A stretch of 17,431 nucleotides of DNA from JBHJOF01 sp050330055 (GCA_050330055.1 JBHJOF010000060.1:1-17431), one strand, 5' to 3'. Counted from the first letter of the stretch, positions 1 through 7,765 are shown. Program-made: numbers and translations. Notes: generated by a model from the letters alone, not told the origin.

Positions 1-37
1 CCGCCATAGCGCCGTCTTCAGGGGACCGAAAGCATGA
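1..37 (+). CDS. fixG: FixG/CcoG C-terminal tail (partial)
   Basis: Only the last eleven codons lie in the window. Read in the second frame they give RHSAVFRGPKA and a TGA at 35-37. The TGA overlaps the fixH ATG (34-36) as ATGA, the same junction seen at fixH/fixI and fixI/fixS. FixG (CcoG) is the membrane-bound ferredoxin-like protein encoded first in fixGHIS clusters, and a tail ending in a phenylalanine-glycine-proline motif fits my memory of that family. The identification rests mainly on gene order and the coupled overlap, because no domain is visible. A competing reading in frame 1 stops at 7-9 after two codons and has no support. Confidence 0.6.
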   Translation, partial: RHSAVFRGPKA

Positions 38-528
38 TCGGCACGTCCAAGCGCGCCAACCGCGACTGGTGGATTCCCTGGTCTTTCGTCGCCTTCTTCG
101 GCGTCGTGCTGCTGGCCAACGGGATCATGGTCTTTTTCGCGCTCGAGAGCTGGACCGGTGTCGGCACCAGTGACGCCTACCGGAAGGGCCTGGCCTACAA
201 CGAGCAGATCGCGGCGGCCGAAGCGCAGGCCGAGCAGGGCTGGCAGGCAACGCTCGACTACGCGCCCGAGGGCGGCCTGAATGGGCGCCTGAGCCTGGCC
301 TTGAGCGACCGCTACGAGACGCCTCTCAGCGACGCGCAGGTCCTGGTCGAGCTGGTCCGTCCCACGCACGAAGGCGAGGACTTCACCGTCGCGCTGGCGC
401 CCGAAGGCGCCGGCCGCTACGGCGCCAGCGTCGACTTCCCGCTCGCCGGCCTGTGGGAGGCCCGCCTGACCGCCGAGCACGAGCGCGGCAGCCATCGCCT
501 GACCGCGCGGCTGATGGTGCGGCCATGA
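34..528 (+). CDS. fixH: FixH/CcoH family cbb3 oxidase assembly protein
   Basis: A 164-residue protein with a short basic N-terminus (SKRANRDWW), one membrane segment at about residues 14-38 (PWSFVAFFGVVLLANGIMVF) and a C-terminal domain of about 120 residues likely to lie in the periplasm. The sequence SWTGVGTSDAYRKGLAYNEQI just after the membrane segment is characteristic of FixH. FixH/CcoH is a single-pass protein needed for assembly or stability of cbb3-type cytochrome c oxidase. The ATG has a GGGGA-type ribosome site at about 20-27 and overlaps the end of fixG. Its own TGA overlaps the fixI ATG, so translation is probably coupled. The length is normal for the family. Confidence 0.93.
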   Translation: MIGTSKRANRDWWIPWSFVAFFGVVLLANGIMVFFALESWTGVGTSDAYRKGLAYNEQIAAAEAQAEQGWQATLDYAPEGGLNGRLSLALSDRYETPLSDAQVLVELVRPTHEGEDFTVALAPEGAGRYGASVDFPLAGLWEARLTAEHERGSHRLTARLMVRP

Positions 529-2783
529 GCGTCGTGGAGAGCACCACCGACGCCCCAACGGCGGCACCATCGAGCTGCTGCAAGACCAAGGCCGCGCCGC
601 CCCGCGATGCCCAATCACCTGGCTCCGATTTCGGTGCCTATGTCGAAACCGGCGCGGACGGCACGGCGCGGCTCCACCTCATGGTCGAGGGCATCCACTG
701 CGGCGGTTGCATCCGCAAGATCGAGGGCGCCCTGCAAGCGCTACCGGCTATCGAAGAAGCGCGGCTCAACTTCACCACGCGGCGGCTGCTGGTGCGCTGG
801 AAAGGCGCGCCGCAGCGCGCCGGCGAGATCGCCGGCGCAGTCACCAAGCTCGGCTATCGCGTGGTGCCCTTTGCGCCGGCGCGCCTGCAGTCGGCCGATG
901 CACGGGAAGAGACCGTACTGCTCCGCGCCCTGGCGGTTGCCGGCTTCGCCGCCGCCAACGTCATGCTGCTCTCGGTCGCGGTCTGGGCCGGCTACTTCCA
1001 GGACATGGGGCCGGCGACGCGCGGTCTGCTGCACTGGTTCTCGGCGCTGGTCGCGCTGCCCGCCATCCTCTACGCGGGCCGGCCGTTCTTCACCGCCGCC
1101 TTCGCCGCGATCAGCGCCGGGCGCACCTGCATGGAGGTGCCGATTACGCTCGGCGTGCTGCTGGCCTCGGCCATGAGCCTGTTCGAGACCATCCGCGGCG
1201 GCGAGCACGCCTACTTCGAAGCGGCCATCACGCTGCTGTTCTTCCTCCTGATCGGCCGCTACCTCGACAAGCGGGCGCGCGGCCGGGCGCGTTCCGCGGT
1301 CGAGCGCCTGCTGACTCTGGACGCGACCGCCGTCACGGTGCTCGAGCCGGACGGCCGCCAGGTCATGCTGCCGCCCGAGCGCGTGGCGCGCGGCGCCGTC
1401 GTGCTGGCCGCGGCCGGCGAGCGCATCGGCGTCGACGGAGAGGTGATCAATGGACACTCCGACATCGACACCAGCTTGATCAGCGGCGAGACCGCGCCGC
1501 GCGCCGTCGGGCCCGGCGATCGGGTCTTCGCCGGCACCGTCAACCATTCGGCGCCGCTCAAGATCCGCGTGCTGGCGGTCGGCGCCGACACCCTCTTGAA
1601 CGAGATCGTCCGCCTGATCGAGCTGGCCGAGCAGCGCAAGGCCCGCTTCGTCGGCATCGCCGACCGGGTCTCCCGCAGCTACGCCCCGGCGGTGCACGCC
1701 CTGGCGCTTCTGACCTTCCTCGGCTGGGCCTTCGTCATGCAGGCGCCCTGGCAGCAGGCGCTGCTCTACGCCGTGGCGGTGCTCATCATCACCTGTCCCT
1801 GCGCGCTCGGGCTCGCCGTGCCCGCCGTGCAGGTGATCGCCAGCGGCCGCCTGCTGCGGCGCGGCATCCTGCTCAAGTCGGCCACGGCGCTGGAGCGCTT
1901 CGCCGCCGCCGACACCGTGGTGTTCGACAAGACCGGCACGCTCACCCTGGGCCAGCCCGAGCTGGTGGGCAGCGTCGATGACGGCGCCCTGCGCGAAGCC
2001 GCCGCCCTGGCCGGCAACAGCCGCCATCCCCTGGCCCGCGCGCTGGTCCGCGCGGCACCGGCCGTTGCGGTCGCCGACGGCGCCGAGGAGGTGCCCGGCT
2101 GTGGCCTGCGCCTGTTGACGCCGGCCGGCGAAGTCCGCCTCGGCAGCCGCGCCTGGTGCGGCGTCGCCGAAGACGAAGCGACCGCCGCCGGACCCGAGCT
2201 CTGGTTCATCCGTCCCGGCCAAGCGCCGCAGCGCTTCGCCTTCAGCGACCCGCCGCGCGCCGATGCCGCGGCCGTCGTCGCCGCGCTGAAACGCGACGGC
2301 TACGAGGTCGCGCTGCTGTCCGGCGACCGGCCGGCGACGGTGGCCGCCGTCGCCGCCGAGCTCGGCATCGAGCACTGGCTGGCCGACTGCCGCCCGGACG
2401 ACAAGTGCGAGCGCCTGGCCGAGCTGGCCGCGAAAGGCAGTCGCGTGCTGATGGTGGGCGACGGCCTGAACGACGCGCCAGCGCTGGCCGCCGCGTCGGT
2501 CTCGCTTTCGCCCTCGACCGCCGCCGACGTCAGCCAGACCGCGGCCGACGCCGTGTTCCAGGGCGAGCGGCTCGATCCCGTGCTGGAGCTGCTGGCCGTG
2601 GCGCGCGGCGCCGACCGGCTGGTCAAGCAGAACCTGGGCCTCGCCTTCGGCTACAACGCGCTCACCGTGCCGCTGGCCGTGCTCGGTTATGTCACGCCGC
2701 TGGTGGCCGCGCTCTGCATGTCGGCTTCGTCGCTGATCGTGGTCGGCAACTCGCTGCGCCTGGCAAGGGTGCGGCGGCCATGA
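525..2783 (+). CDS. fixI: FixI/CcoI copper-transporting P1B-type ATPase
   Basis: A 752-residue heavy-metal P-type ATPase. In order: a CC pair at 18-19; an HMA-like domain with CGGC at 59-62; eight predicted membrane segments; an actuator domain with the ISGE loop; the transmembrane metal-site motif CPC at 424-426; the phosphorylation motif DKTGT, with Asp468 as the phosphorylated residue; and the hinge motif GDGLNDAPAL from 645. CPC marks Cu(I)-type P1B pumps, and with fixH and fixS beside it this is the FixI/CcoI subfamily, which supplies copper for the CuB site of cbb3 oxidase. The ATG at 525 overlaps the fixH stop. The open frame runs back to 453 inside fixH, but that start would ignore the ATGA junction used throughout the operon. 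All catalytic motifs are intact. Confidence 0.96.
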   Translation: MSVVESTTDAPTAAPSSCCKTKAAPPRDAQSPGSDFGAYVETGADGTARLHLMVEGIHCGGCIRKIEGALQALPAIEEARLNFTTRRLLVRWKGAPQRAGEIAGAVTKLGYRVVPFAPARLQSADAREETVLLRALAVAGFAAANVMLLSVAVWAGYFQDMGPATRGLLHWFSALVALPAILYAGRPFFTAAFAAISAGRTCMEVPITLGVLLASAMSLFETIRGGEHAYFEAAITLLFFLLIGRYLDKRARGRARSAVERLLTLDATAVTVLEPDGRQVMLPPERVARGAVVLAAAGERIGVDGEVINGHSDIDTSLISGETAPRAVGPGDRVFAGTVNHSAPLKIRVLAVGADTLLNEIVRLIELAEQRKARFVGIADRVSRSYAPAVHALALLTFLGWAFVMQAPWQQALLYAVAVLIITCPCALGLAVPAVQVIASGRLLRRGILLKSATALERFAAADTVVFDKTGTLTLGQPELVGSVDDGALREAAALAGNSRHPLARALVRAAPAVAVADGAEEVPGCGLRLLTPAGEVRLGSRAWCGVAEDEATAAGPELWFIRPGQAPQRFAFSDPPRADAAAVVAALKRDGYEVALLSGDRPATVAAVAAELGIEHWLADCRPDDKCERLAELAAKGSRVLMVGDGLNDAPALAAASVSLSPSTAADVSQTAADAVFQGERLDPVLELLAVARGADRLVKQNLGLAFGYNALTVPLAVLGYVTPLVAALCMSASSLIVVGNSLRLARVRRP

Positions 2784-2959
2784 GCGGCATCCTCTACCTC
2801 ATCCCGATCGCGCTGCTGCTCGGCGGCCTGGGCCTGGCCGCCTTCCTCTGGTCGCTGAAGAGCGGCCAGTTCGACGACCTGGACGGCGCCGCCCAGCGCA
2901 TCCTCTTCGACGACGAGGAGGACGAAGGGCGGGAGCAAGAACCGCTTAAGCGCGGCTAA
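2780..2959 (+). CDS. fixS: FixS/CcoS cbb3 oxidase maturation protein
   Basis: A 59-residue protein starting at the ATG that overlaps the fixI stop (ATGA, 2780-2783). It has one N-terminal membrane segment (residues 4-26, ILYLIPIALLLGGLGLAAFL) followed by WSLKSGQFDDLDG and ILFDDEED, the hallmark FixS/CcoS sequence. The end is highly acidic. FixS is required to insert cofactors into the cbb3 catalytic subunit and always travels with FixI. An open frame extends far upstream inside fixI, but only this internal start gives a family-like protein. It is the last gene of the operon; a palindromic repeat begins 23 nt after its stop. Confidence 0.95.
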   Translation: MSGILYLIPIALLLGGLGLAAFLWSLKSGQFDDLDGAAQRILFDDEEDEGREQEPLKRG

Positions 2960-2981
2960 CACTCGCCCTTGCCACCCCACG

Positions 2982-3113
2982 CTGTCGTCCCGGCACTTGT
3001 TGCCGGGACCCATTGGCCTGTCAGTGCCACGCTGTTACGCCAATGGGTCCGGGGGACAAGCCCCGCCTGCGCGGCCGAAGCCGCTTCGGCGCGGCGAAGG
3101 CCCGGGACGACAG
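2982..3113. repeat. Palindromic intergenic repeat, family 1, copy 1
   Basis: A 132-bp element bounded by a perfect 12-bp inverted repeat, CTGTCGTCCCGG at 2982-2993 and its complement at 3102-3113. A second, imperfect arm pair is nested inside (CCGGGACCCATTGG at 3003-3016 against CCAATGGGTCCGG at 3040-3052). The right half, 3062-3105, matches 10684-10727 at 41 of 44 positions, so this is a dispersed family. It lies between fixS and speB, where its hairpins could end fixGHIS transcription. Short open frames crossing it are products of the repeat. Confidence 0.8.
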
Positions 3114-3150
3114 TGGTATATGCATAGAGATCACGACACCTCCGCCCGGC

Positions 3151-3179
3151 TTTTCCGGGCCGGCCGTCCCGGCTATGGT
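3151..3179 (+). promoter_or_regulatory. Possible promoter of speB
   Basis: TTTTCC at 3151-3156 and TATGGT at 3174-3179 are 17 bp apart and end 33 nt before the speB start. The spacing is ideal and the -10 is fair, but the -35 match is poor, so this is a candidate only. Confidence 0.28.
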
Positions 3180-3212
3180 GCGGCCGCCCAGTCAGGGGAG
3201 GTGCAGACAACC

Positions 3213-4172
3213 ATGACCATGAAACGTGGCAGCGATCATGCCTTTACCGCCAAGGACCTCTACGGCCTCGCGGTCGAGCCGACCTATGCCGGCGCGCTCA
3301 GCTTCCTGCGGCGCAGGTACAGCAAGGACTTGACCGGCGTCGACGTGGCGGTCACCGGCGTGCCGCTCGATCTCGCCACCACCAACCGCCCCGGCGCCCG
3401 CTTCGGCCCGGCCGGCATCCGCCGCGCTTCGGCCCACCTCGCCTGGGCGCAGCCCTGGCCCTGGCCGGTCGATCCCTTCGAGGTGCTGGCGATCGTTGAC
3501 TACGGCGACTGCCTGTTCGACTTCGGCCGGCCCGAGACCATTCCCGACGCGATCGAGCAGCACGCCGCCAAGGTCATCGAGACCGACACCTCGCTCCTGA
3601 CCATGGGCGGCGACCACTTCATCGCCTACCCGCTCTTACGCGCCCACCACAAGCGGCACGGCAAACTGTCGCTGATCCACTTCGACGCCCATTCCGACAC
3701 CTGGGCGGATGAGGACGGCCGCGTCGACCACGGCACCATGTTCTGGCACGCCGCCAGGCAGGGCATCGTCGATCCGGCGCGCTCGGTGCAGATCGGCCTG
3801 CGCACCCACAACGACGAGACGCACGGCTTCAACATCCTGGACGCCGCCTGGGTGCACAATAACGGCCCTGAGGCCGTGGCCGCCGAGGTCAAGCGCATCG
3901 TCGGCAGCCACAAGGCCTATCTCTCGTTCGATATCGACTGCCTCGACCCCGCCTTCGCGCCCGGCACCGGCACGCCGGTCTGCGGCGGCCTCACGAGCTG
4001 GCAGGCGCTGGAGATCATCCGCGGCCTGGTCGGCCTCGACATCGTCGGCATGGATATCGTCGAGGTGGCGCCGCCCTACGACATCTCCGACATCACCTCG
4101 CTGGCGGGGGCGACCATCGCCGCCGAGTACCTCTGCCTGCGCGCGACCAACAAGCTGGCGGCGGAGGCCTAG
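3213..4172 (+). CDS. speB: Agmatinase
   Basis: A 319-residue ureohydrolase that should convert agmatine to putrescine and urea in the cytoplasm. The binuclear manganese ligands are all present: His135 in GGDHF, Asp158/His160/Asp162 in DAHSD, and Asp240/Asp242 in SFDIDCLDP. HGTMFWHA (173-180), GTGTPVCGG (251-259) and DIVEVAPPYD (281-290) are agmatinase-type rather than arginase-type sequences. The length is normal. The ATG at 3213 has AGGGGAGG at 3194-3201; an ATG two codons later is also possible. The frame stays open upstream through the repeat to 2997, but that extension is repeat-derived and was dropped. No polyamine gene lies next to it, so it appears to be a single-gene unit. Guanidinobutyrase or a related ureohydrolase cannot be fully excluded from sequence alone. 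Confidence 0.93.
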   Translation: MTMKRGSDHAFTAKDLYGLAVEPTYAGALSFLRRRYSKDLTGVDVAVTGVPLDLATTNRPGARFGPAGIRRASAHLAWAQPWPWPVDPFEVLAIVDYGDCLFDFGRPETIPDAIEQHAAKVIETDTSLLTMGGDHFIAYPLLRAHHKRHGKLSLIHFDAHSDTWADEDGRVDHGTMFWHAARQGIVDPARSVQIGLRTHNDETHGFNILDAAWVHNNGPEAVAAEVKRIVGSHKAYLSFDIDCLDPAFAPGTGTPVCGGLTSWQALEIIRGLVGLDIVGMDIVEVAPPYDISDITSLAGATIAAEYLCLRATNKLAAEA

Positions 4173-4193
4173 TCTGCTTCAGTTCACAAACTC

Positions 4194-4339
4194 CCCCTCA
4201 CCCTCCCAAGCGCCCTTCGGTCGCTTGGGCCCCTCCCTCTCCCCCGGTGGGGCGAGGGGAATCGGATCGCGGCTATTTCTCCCTCGCCCCTTGGGGGAGA
4301 GGGAGGGGCCCATCGCGATAGCGATGGGAGGGTGAGGGG
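4194..4339. repeat. Palindromic CCCTC-type intergenic repeat, family 2, copy 1
   Basis: A 146-bp element closed by a perfect 14-bp inverted repeat, CCCCTCACCCTCCC at 4194-4207 and its complement at 4326-4339. Next to each arm is a small hairpin (AAGCG...CGCTT on the left, CCATCGC...GCGATGG on the right). Further inside, GGGCCCCTCCCTCTCCCC (4227-4244) faces its near complement (4293-4311). A second copy is at 17096-17239. It lies between the convergent speB and DUF6314 genes, where it could act as a two-way terminator. Confidence 0.8.
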
Positions 4340-4365
4340 TAGAGCTTGGTTACAGACGAGCCGGA

Positions 4366-4854
4366 TCAGCTTTTGTCCGGGCGGTAGCGCAGAAAGCGGC
4401 TCAGTAACAGCAGGTCCTTGCGTGGGCCGCTGACGCGCCAGGTGACGGACCAGTGATCGTCGCCTTGCGCGGCGAAGCTGCCCCGGTAGAGGTCCTGGCC
4501 GCAAAGGTGCTCGGCCTGCCAGGCACCCGCGGTCAGATCGAGGTCGTGGAAGACGCGGCCATCCCGGAATCTCACCGTGGCGCGGCCGGGCGCCTCAAGA
4601 CAGTAGCGATAGCCCTGGGTCGCGACGCCCCGATAGCCCGGCAGCAGCATCTGGCCGCGCTCGCGGTAGTCGAGACCGCCCTCGCATTCGGTGAACCAAG
4701 CCCAGCCGAGGAAGCTGCCGCGCGTGCCCTGGCGCCGATCCTCGATCAGGCGGGTCATCATCCACGCGCCGGCCAGGTAGCAGCGCAGATCGGCGACGGG
4801 CCAATGGGCCGCGGCGATTGGCGGCGTCTTACACAGTGTCTGCACGGCAAGCAC
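4366..4854 (-). CDS. DUF6314 family protein
   Basis: A 162-residue protein with the layout I recall for DUF6314, a family with no established function. It has an Ile/Arg-rich start (TRLIEDR), GSFLGWAWF at 46-54, LDYRERG at 61-67, FRDGRVFHDL at 96-105, and a late block with His116, Cys118, Asp121 and Tyr123. The pattern suggests a small beta-barrel of lipocalin type, but that is inference. There is no signal peptide. The start used is GTG at 4854, 16 nt after the cupin stop, with GGGA about 11 nt upstream; an in-frame GTG three codons later is an alternative. It is probably the last gene of an operon with the MttB-like and cupin genes. Confidence 0.75.
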   Translation of the reverse strand: MLAVQTLCKTPPIAAAHWPVADLRCYLAGAWMMTRLIEDRRQGTRGSFLGWAWFTECEGGLDYRERGQMLLPGYRGVATQGYRYCLEAPGRATVRFRDGRVFHDLDLTAGAWQAEHLCGQDLYRGSFAAQGDDHWSVTWRVSGPRKDLLLLSRFLRYRPDKS

Positions 4855-4870
4855 GTGGTGGGGTTCCCGG

Positions 4871-5164
4871 CTACTTGAACTCGACCTCCATGAAGGCGAA
4901 GTCGTGTTCGTTGGCGTTGATCACATCGTGCTCGACCCCGGCCGGACGGAAGTAGGGCTGGCCGGTGACCAATTCGGAGATGGTCTCGCTGCCGTCGGGA
5001 TGGACGATCTTCAGCTTGCCTGTGGTCAGCGGCACGATGACGTAGTCGTACTCGTGGCGATGATGGCCGGTCGCAGCGCCCGGCGCAAAGCGCCATTCGA
5101 TGACGCGGGTCCGCTCGTTGTCGATCTTGAGGTGCGGCTGGGCAGCTTTGCTCGTGTCGGTCAT
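4871..5164 (-). CDS. Small single-domain cupin protein
   Basis: A 97-residue protein made of one cupin barrel. Motif 1 is TGHHRHEYDY (32-41), giving His35 and His37 as probable metal ligands. Motif 2 is RPAGVEHDVIN (73-83), with His79 as a third ligand. The usual motif-1 glutamate is not at its expected place (Asp40/Tyr41 occupy the region). The ATG at 5164 lies 29 nt after the stop of the MttB-like gene. The frame is open upstream through that gene in another phase, but only the ATG gives a cupin-sized product. Its ribosome site is weak (GAAAG), suggesting translation coupled to the gene before it. Substrate and reaction cannot be told from sequence. Confidence 0.88.
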   Translation of the reverse strand: MTDTSKAAQPHLKIDNERTRVIEWRFAPGAATGHHRHEYDYVIVPLTTGKLKIVHPDGSETISELVTGQPYFRPAGVEHDVINANEHDFAFMEVEFK

Positions 5165-5193
5165 CAATGGGATTTCTTTCGTTTTCGGTCGGA

Positions 5194-6777
5194 TCAGGAA
5201 ACCTGGTCGGGTAGCTCGGCCTCGCGCCGCGCAATGAAGGCGCGCAGGGCCTCGTCCACCGCCGGATCGAGCCTGGGCGCAGTGTCCTCGTAGCGATCGA
5301 GCAACTGCCGCGCCTTCTCCAGGCCGCGCGTGTTGGCGTCCTTGCCGCCTTCGGCCTGCCACTGCTCGAAGGAGTTGTTGTCGAGCAGCTCCGGCATGAA
5401 GAAGGCGGTCTGGAAGTGGTCCTGGGTGTACTGGGTGCCGAGATAGTGGCCGCCGGGCCCGATCTCGCGCACGTCGGCCAGCGCCGCCTGCAGGCTCGCG
5501 AGCTCGACGCCCTGGCCGTAGCGGTAGAGCATCGCGCTCTGCTCGGCGTCGAGCACGAACTTGGCGAAGCTGGCAGTCAGGCCCGCCTCCAGCCAGCCGG
5601 CCGCGTGGAAGATGTAGTTGGCGCCGGACAGCAGAACCGAATGCATGGTCATGATCGATTCGTATGCCGCCTGGGCGTCGGCCAGCTTGGAGCCGTTGAT
5701 CATGCCGCTCGAGCGCAGCGGCAGGCGATAGCGCCGCGCGAGCTGGCCGATCATGTAGTTCATCAGGCAGATCTCCGGCGTCCCGGCCATGGGCGCGCCG
5801 GACTTCATCGATACGGTCGCGAGGAAATGGCCATAGACCATGGGCGCGCCGGGCCGTACCAGCTGGGCGAAGGCGATGCCGGCCAGCGCCTCGGCATTGA
5901 GCTGGGCGACGGCGCCGACGCTGCTGGCCGGCGTATTGGCCCCGGCCATGACGAAGGGCGTCATCAGCACCGCCTGGTTGTGCCGCGCGTGCACCTTGAC
6001 CGCGTCCAGCATGGTCGAGTCCCAGACCAGCGGCGAGTTGCAGTTGCACACTGTGGTCAGCACCGTGTTCTGCTCGACGAAGTCGTCGCCGAACACGATC
6101 TTGGCCATGGCGATGGTGTCCTCGGCGCGCTCGCGCGCGGTCGAGGCCCCCATGAAGGGCTTGTCGGAATGTTTGAGGGCGCTGTAGGCGATGTGCAGGT
6201 GGCGCTTGGCGACGGGAACGTCGATCGGCTCGCAGGTGATGCCGCCGGTCATGTGCAGGGCCGGCGAAAGGTAGGCCAGCTTGTGGAAGTCCTGCAGGTC
6301 CTTCAGCGTGCTGTAGCGCCGCCTGCCCTCCAGGTCGAGCACGTAGGGCGAGCCGTAGCTCGGCACGAAGATCACGTTGCGGCCGCCGACCTCGACCGAG
6401 CGCTCCGGGTTGCGCGCCGCCATGCGGTAGCTCTCGGGCGCCTTGCCGACCAGTTCGAGCAGCATGTCGCGGCCGATCCGCACCCGCTGCTCGCGCACAT
6501 CGGCGCCGGCGTCGCGCCAGATCGCCAGCGCCTCGTCGTCGCGGAAGTCGATGCCGACCTCTTCCAGGATGGTCATGGATGCGTCGTGGATCAGCTCGAC
6601 GCCCTCCTCGTCCAGCACCTCGTAGACGGGGATCTGCCGCACCAGCGTGGGCAGCGACACCACCGGCGTCGCCAGGCGTTCCTCGCGCCGCGCCTGCCGG
6701 CCGCCGCGCCGCCTGCCGGCCTGGGACCCTGCCGGAGCCGGGCTCGCTGCCGTCTGCACCCCAGAGTTTTGTCCCAC
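5194..6777 (-). CDS. Trimethylamine methyltransferase (MttB) family protein, non-pyrrolysine type
   Basis: A 527-residue MttB-superfamily protein. These TIM-barrel enzymes transfer a methyl group from a quaternary or tertiary amine to a corrinoid protein. Visible blocks are a basic N-terminus (RRRGGRQARR, 22-31), LDEEGVELIHDASMTILEEVG, HMTGGITCEP, NCNSPLVWDSTM and LLSGANYIFHAAGWLEAGLT. The frame contains no internal TAG, so the pyrrolysine of true trimethylamine methyltransferases is absent; non-Pyl relatives include the glycine betaine enzyme MtgB. No corrinoid protein or methyltetrahydrofolate methyltransferase gene is in the window. The GTG start at 6777 is fixed by AGGGAGG six nt upstream. 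The substrate is unknown; a quaternary amine is a reasonable guess. Confidence 0.9.
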   Translation of the reverse strand: MGQNSGVQTAASPAPAGSQAGRRRGGRQARREERLATPVVSLPTLVRQIPVYEVLDEEGVELIHDASMTILEEVGIDFRDDEALAIWRDAGADVREQRVRIGRDMLLELVGKAPESYRMAARNPERSVEVGGRNVIFVPSYGSPYVLDLEGRRRYSTLKDLQDFHKLAYLSPALHMTGGITCEPIDVPVAKRHLHIAYSALKHSDKPFMGASTARERAEDTIAMAKIVFGDDFVEQNTVLTTVCNCNSPLVWDSTMLDAVKVHARHNQAVLMTPFVMAGANTPASSVGAVAQLNAEALAGIAFAQLVRPGAPMVYGHFLATVSMKSGAPMAGTPEICLMNYMIGQLARRYRLPLRSSGMINGSKLADAQAAYESIMTMHSVLLSGANYIFHAAGWLEAGLTASFAKFVLDAEQSAMLYRYGQGVELASLQAALADVREIGPGGHYLGTQYTQDHFQTAFFMPELLDNNSFEQWQAEGGKDANTRGLEKARQLLDRYEDTAPRLDPAVDEALRAFIARREAELPDQVS

Positions 6778-6783
6778 GGGCCA

Positions 6784-6790
6784 CCTCCCT
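6784..6790 (-). promoter_or_regulatory. Ribosome binding site setting the GTG start of the MttB-like gene
   Basis: On the minus strand AGGGAGG is followed by six nt and then GTG at 6777. This strong site is the reason to accept a GTG start; no ATG nearby has comparable support. Confidence 0.75.
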
Positions 6791-6878
6791 GCAGCCGCGA
6801 GCTTAGCCCAAAGCGCGGGCGGGCGCCGCTTTCGATTTGCCGGCCGATTTGCCGGGACGGCCGGGCGGGGCGCTGAGG

Positions 6879-7502
6879 TCAGTCTGCGCCGTCGCCCTTG
6901 GCCGCGGCGTCAGCGGGACGATGGCGCAGCAGCAGCGGCGCCTGGGCCAGGGCGAAGACCAGGGTCAGGCCGAGGATGCCGAAGACCTTGAAGGTCACCC
7001 AGAAATCGGTCGACTGGGTGCGCCAGACCAGCTCGTTCAGGCCGGCCATGGCCAGGAAGAACAGGGCCCAGCGCAGGCTGAGCCTGTTCCAGCCGCGGTC
7101 GTCGAGGCTGAGCGCGCTGCTCAGCAGGGCCTTGAGCAAGGGCCGGCCGACGGCCAGCCCGCCGAGCAGCACGGCGGCGAACAGCGCCTGCACGATGGTC
7201 GGCTTCATCTTGATGAAGGTCTCGTCGTTCAGCCACAGGGTCAGGCCGCCGAAGACGCCGACCACGGCCGCGGTGATGAGCGGCATCATGGGCAGCCGCC
7301 GCTCGAGCGCCAGCGTGAGTACCAGGGCCACGGCGGTCGCCGCTATCAGCGCCGCCGTCGCCGGCATCAAGCCCCAGAGCACATAGGCCAGCAGGAAGAC
7401 GACAAGCGGCCCGTACTCGGTCGCCGGCCGCAGCCAGCCCAGCTTGGCTTGACCCGGCGCCGGCGCCTGCTGCGCGTTACTGTCTCTGGATCCCTCGGAC
7501 AT
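6879..7502 (-). CDS. yciB: YciB / inner membrane septation protein A family
   Basis: A 207-residue inner-membrane protein with a short hydrophilic N-terminus and about five to six membrane segments. The C-terminal block STDFWVTFKVFGILGLTLVF is the YciB/IspZ signature, and WLNDETFIKMKPTIV (about 90-104) is another conserved stretch. YciB is linked to cell envelope and septum synthesis; its biochemical role is not settled. The start is the ATG at 7502, preceded by AGGA. The open frame continues upstream to 7700, but that part crosses a repeat and lacks family sequence. The MttB-like gene begins 101 nt downstream on the same strand and might be co-transcribed. Confidence 0.92.
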   Translation of the reverse strand: MSEGSRDSNAQQAPAPGQAKLGWLRPATEYGPLVVFLLAYVLWGLMPATAALIAATAVALVLTLALERRLPMMPLITAAVVGVFGGLTLWLNDETFIKMKPTIVQALFAAVLLGGLAVGRPLLKALLSSALSLDDRGWNRLSLRWALFFLAMAGLNELVWRTQSTDFWVTFKVFGILGLTLVFALAQAPLLLRHRPADAAAKGDGAD

Positions 7503-7649
7503 CGGTCCTAAAGTAATGGCCTGAGCGGCAATGTACAGGGCCCGCACGGCGCCGCGCCCGAGCCTTTGTGTTGGACATTGCGGCCATTCCAGCACGACAG
7601 AGACTTGCCTGCCGTTGTTCGCTTTCGGCGCTTCGCGCCCTGTGGTCCC

Positions 7650-7765
7650 CGGGGCCCCCTCCGGCGCTGCGCGCCGCCTCCCCCTCGAGGGGGGAGGCAA
7701 AGAAGATGCCGCCGCGCCTCATTTCCCCTCCCCCCTTGAGGGGGAGGGTTAGGGAGGGGGGCTTC
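7650..7765. repeat. Palindromic CCCTCC-type repeat, related to family 2
   Basis: Two hairpins lie in tandem: GCCTCCCC (7676-7683) with GGGGAGGC (7691-7698), and CCCTCCCC (7726-7733) with GGGGAGGG (7741-7748). The outer parts (GGGGCCCCCTCC near 7660, GGGAGGGGGGC near 7752) are roughly complementary, so the whole block may fold as one structure. It lies in the 321-bp gap 7503-7823, upstream of yciB and downstream of the minus-strand gene that begins at 8357. Apart from it I see nothing that can be named in that gap. Confidence 0.65.

Noticed and set aside
741..2375. A 544-residue minus-strand open frame opposite fixI, and similar long antisense frames opposite other genes
   Set aside because: Long antisense frames are expected in GC-rich coding DNA; composition is rich in Arg, Gly, Ala and Asp without domains.
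3060..3113. A rho-independent terminator after fixS
   Set aside because: There is strong hairpin potential but no following T run; described as a repeat instead.
2997..3212. A 72-residue N-terminal extension of agmatinase
   Set aside because: It is translated repeat sequence; the ATG at 3213 has a ribosome site and gives the normal family length.
5194..6777. A pyrrolysine-containing trimethylamine methyltransferase
   Set aside because: No in-frame TAG occurs within the gene and no pyl genes are in the window.
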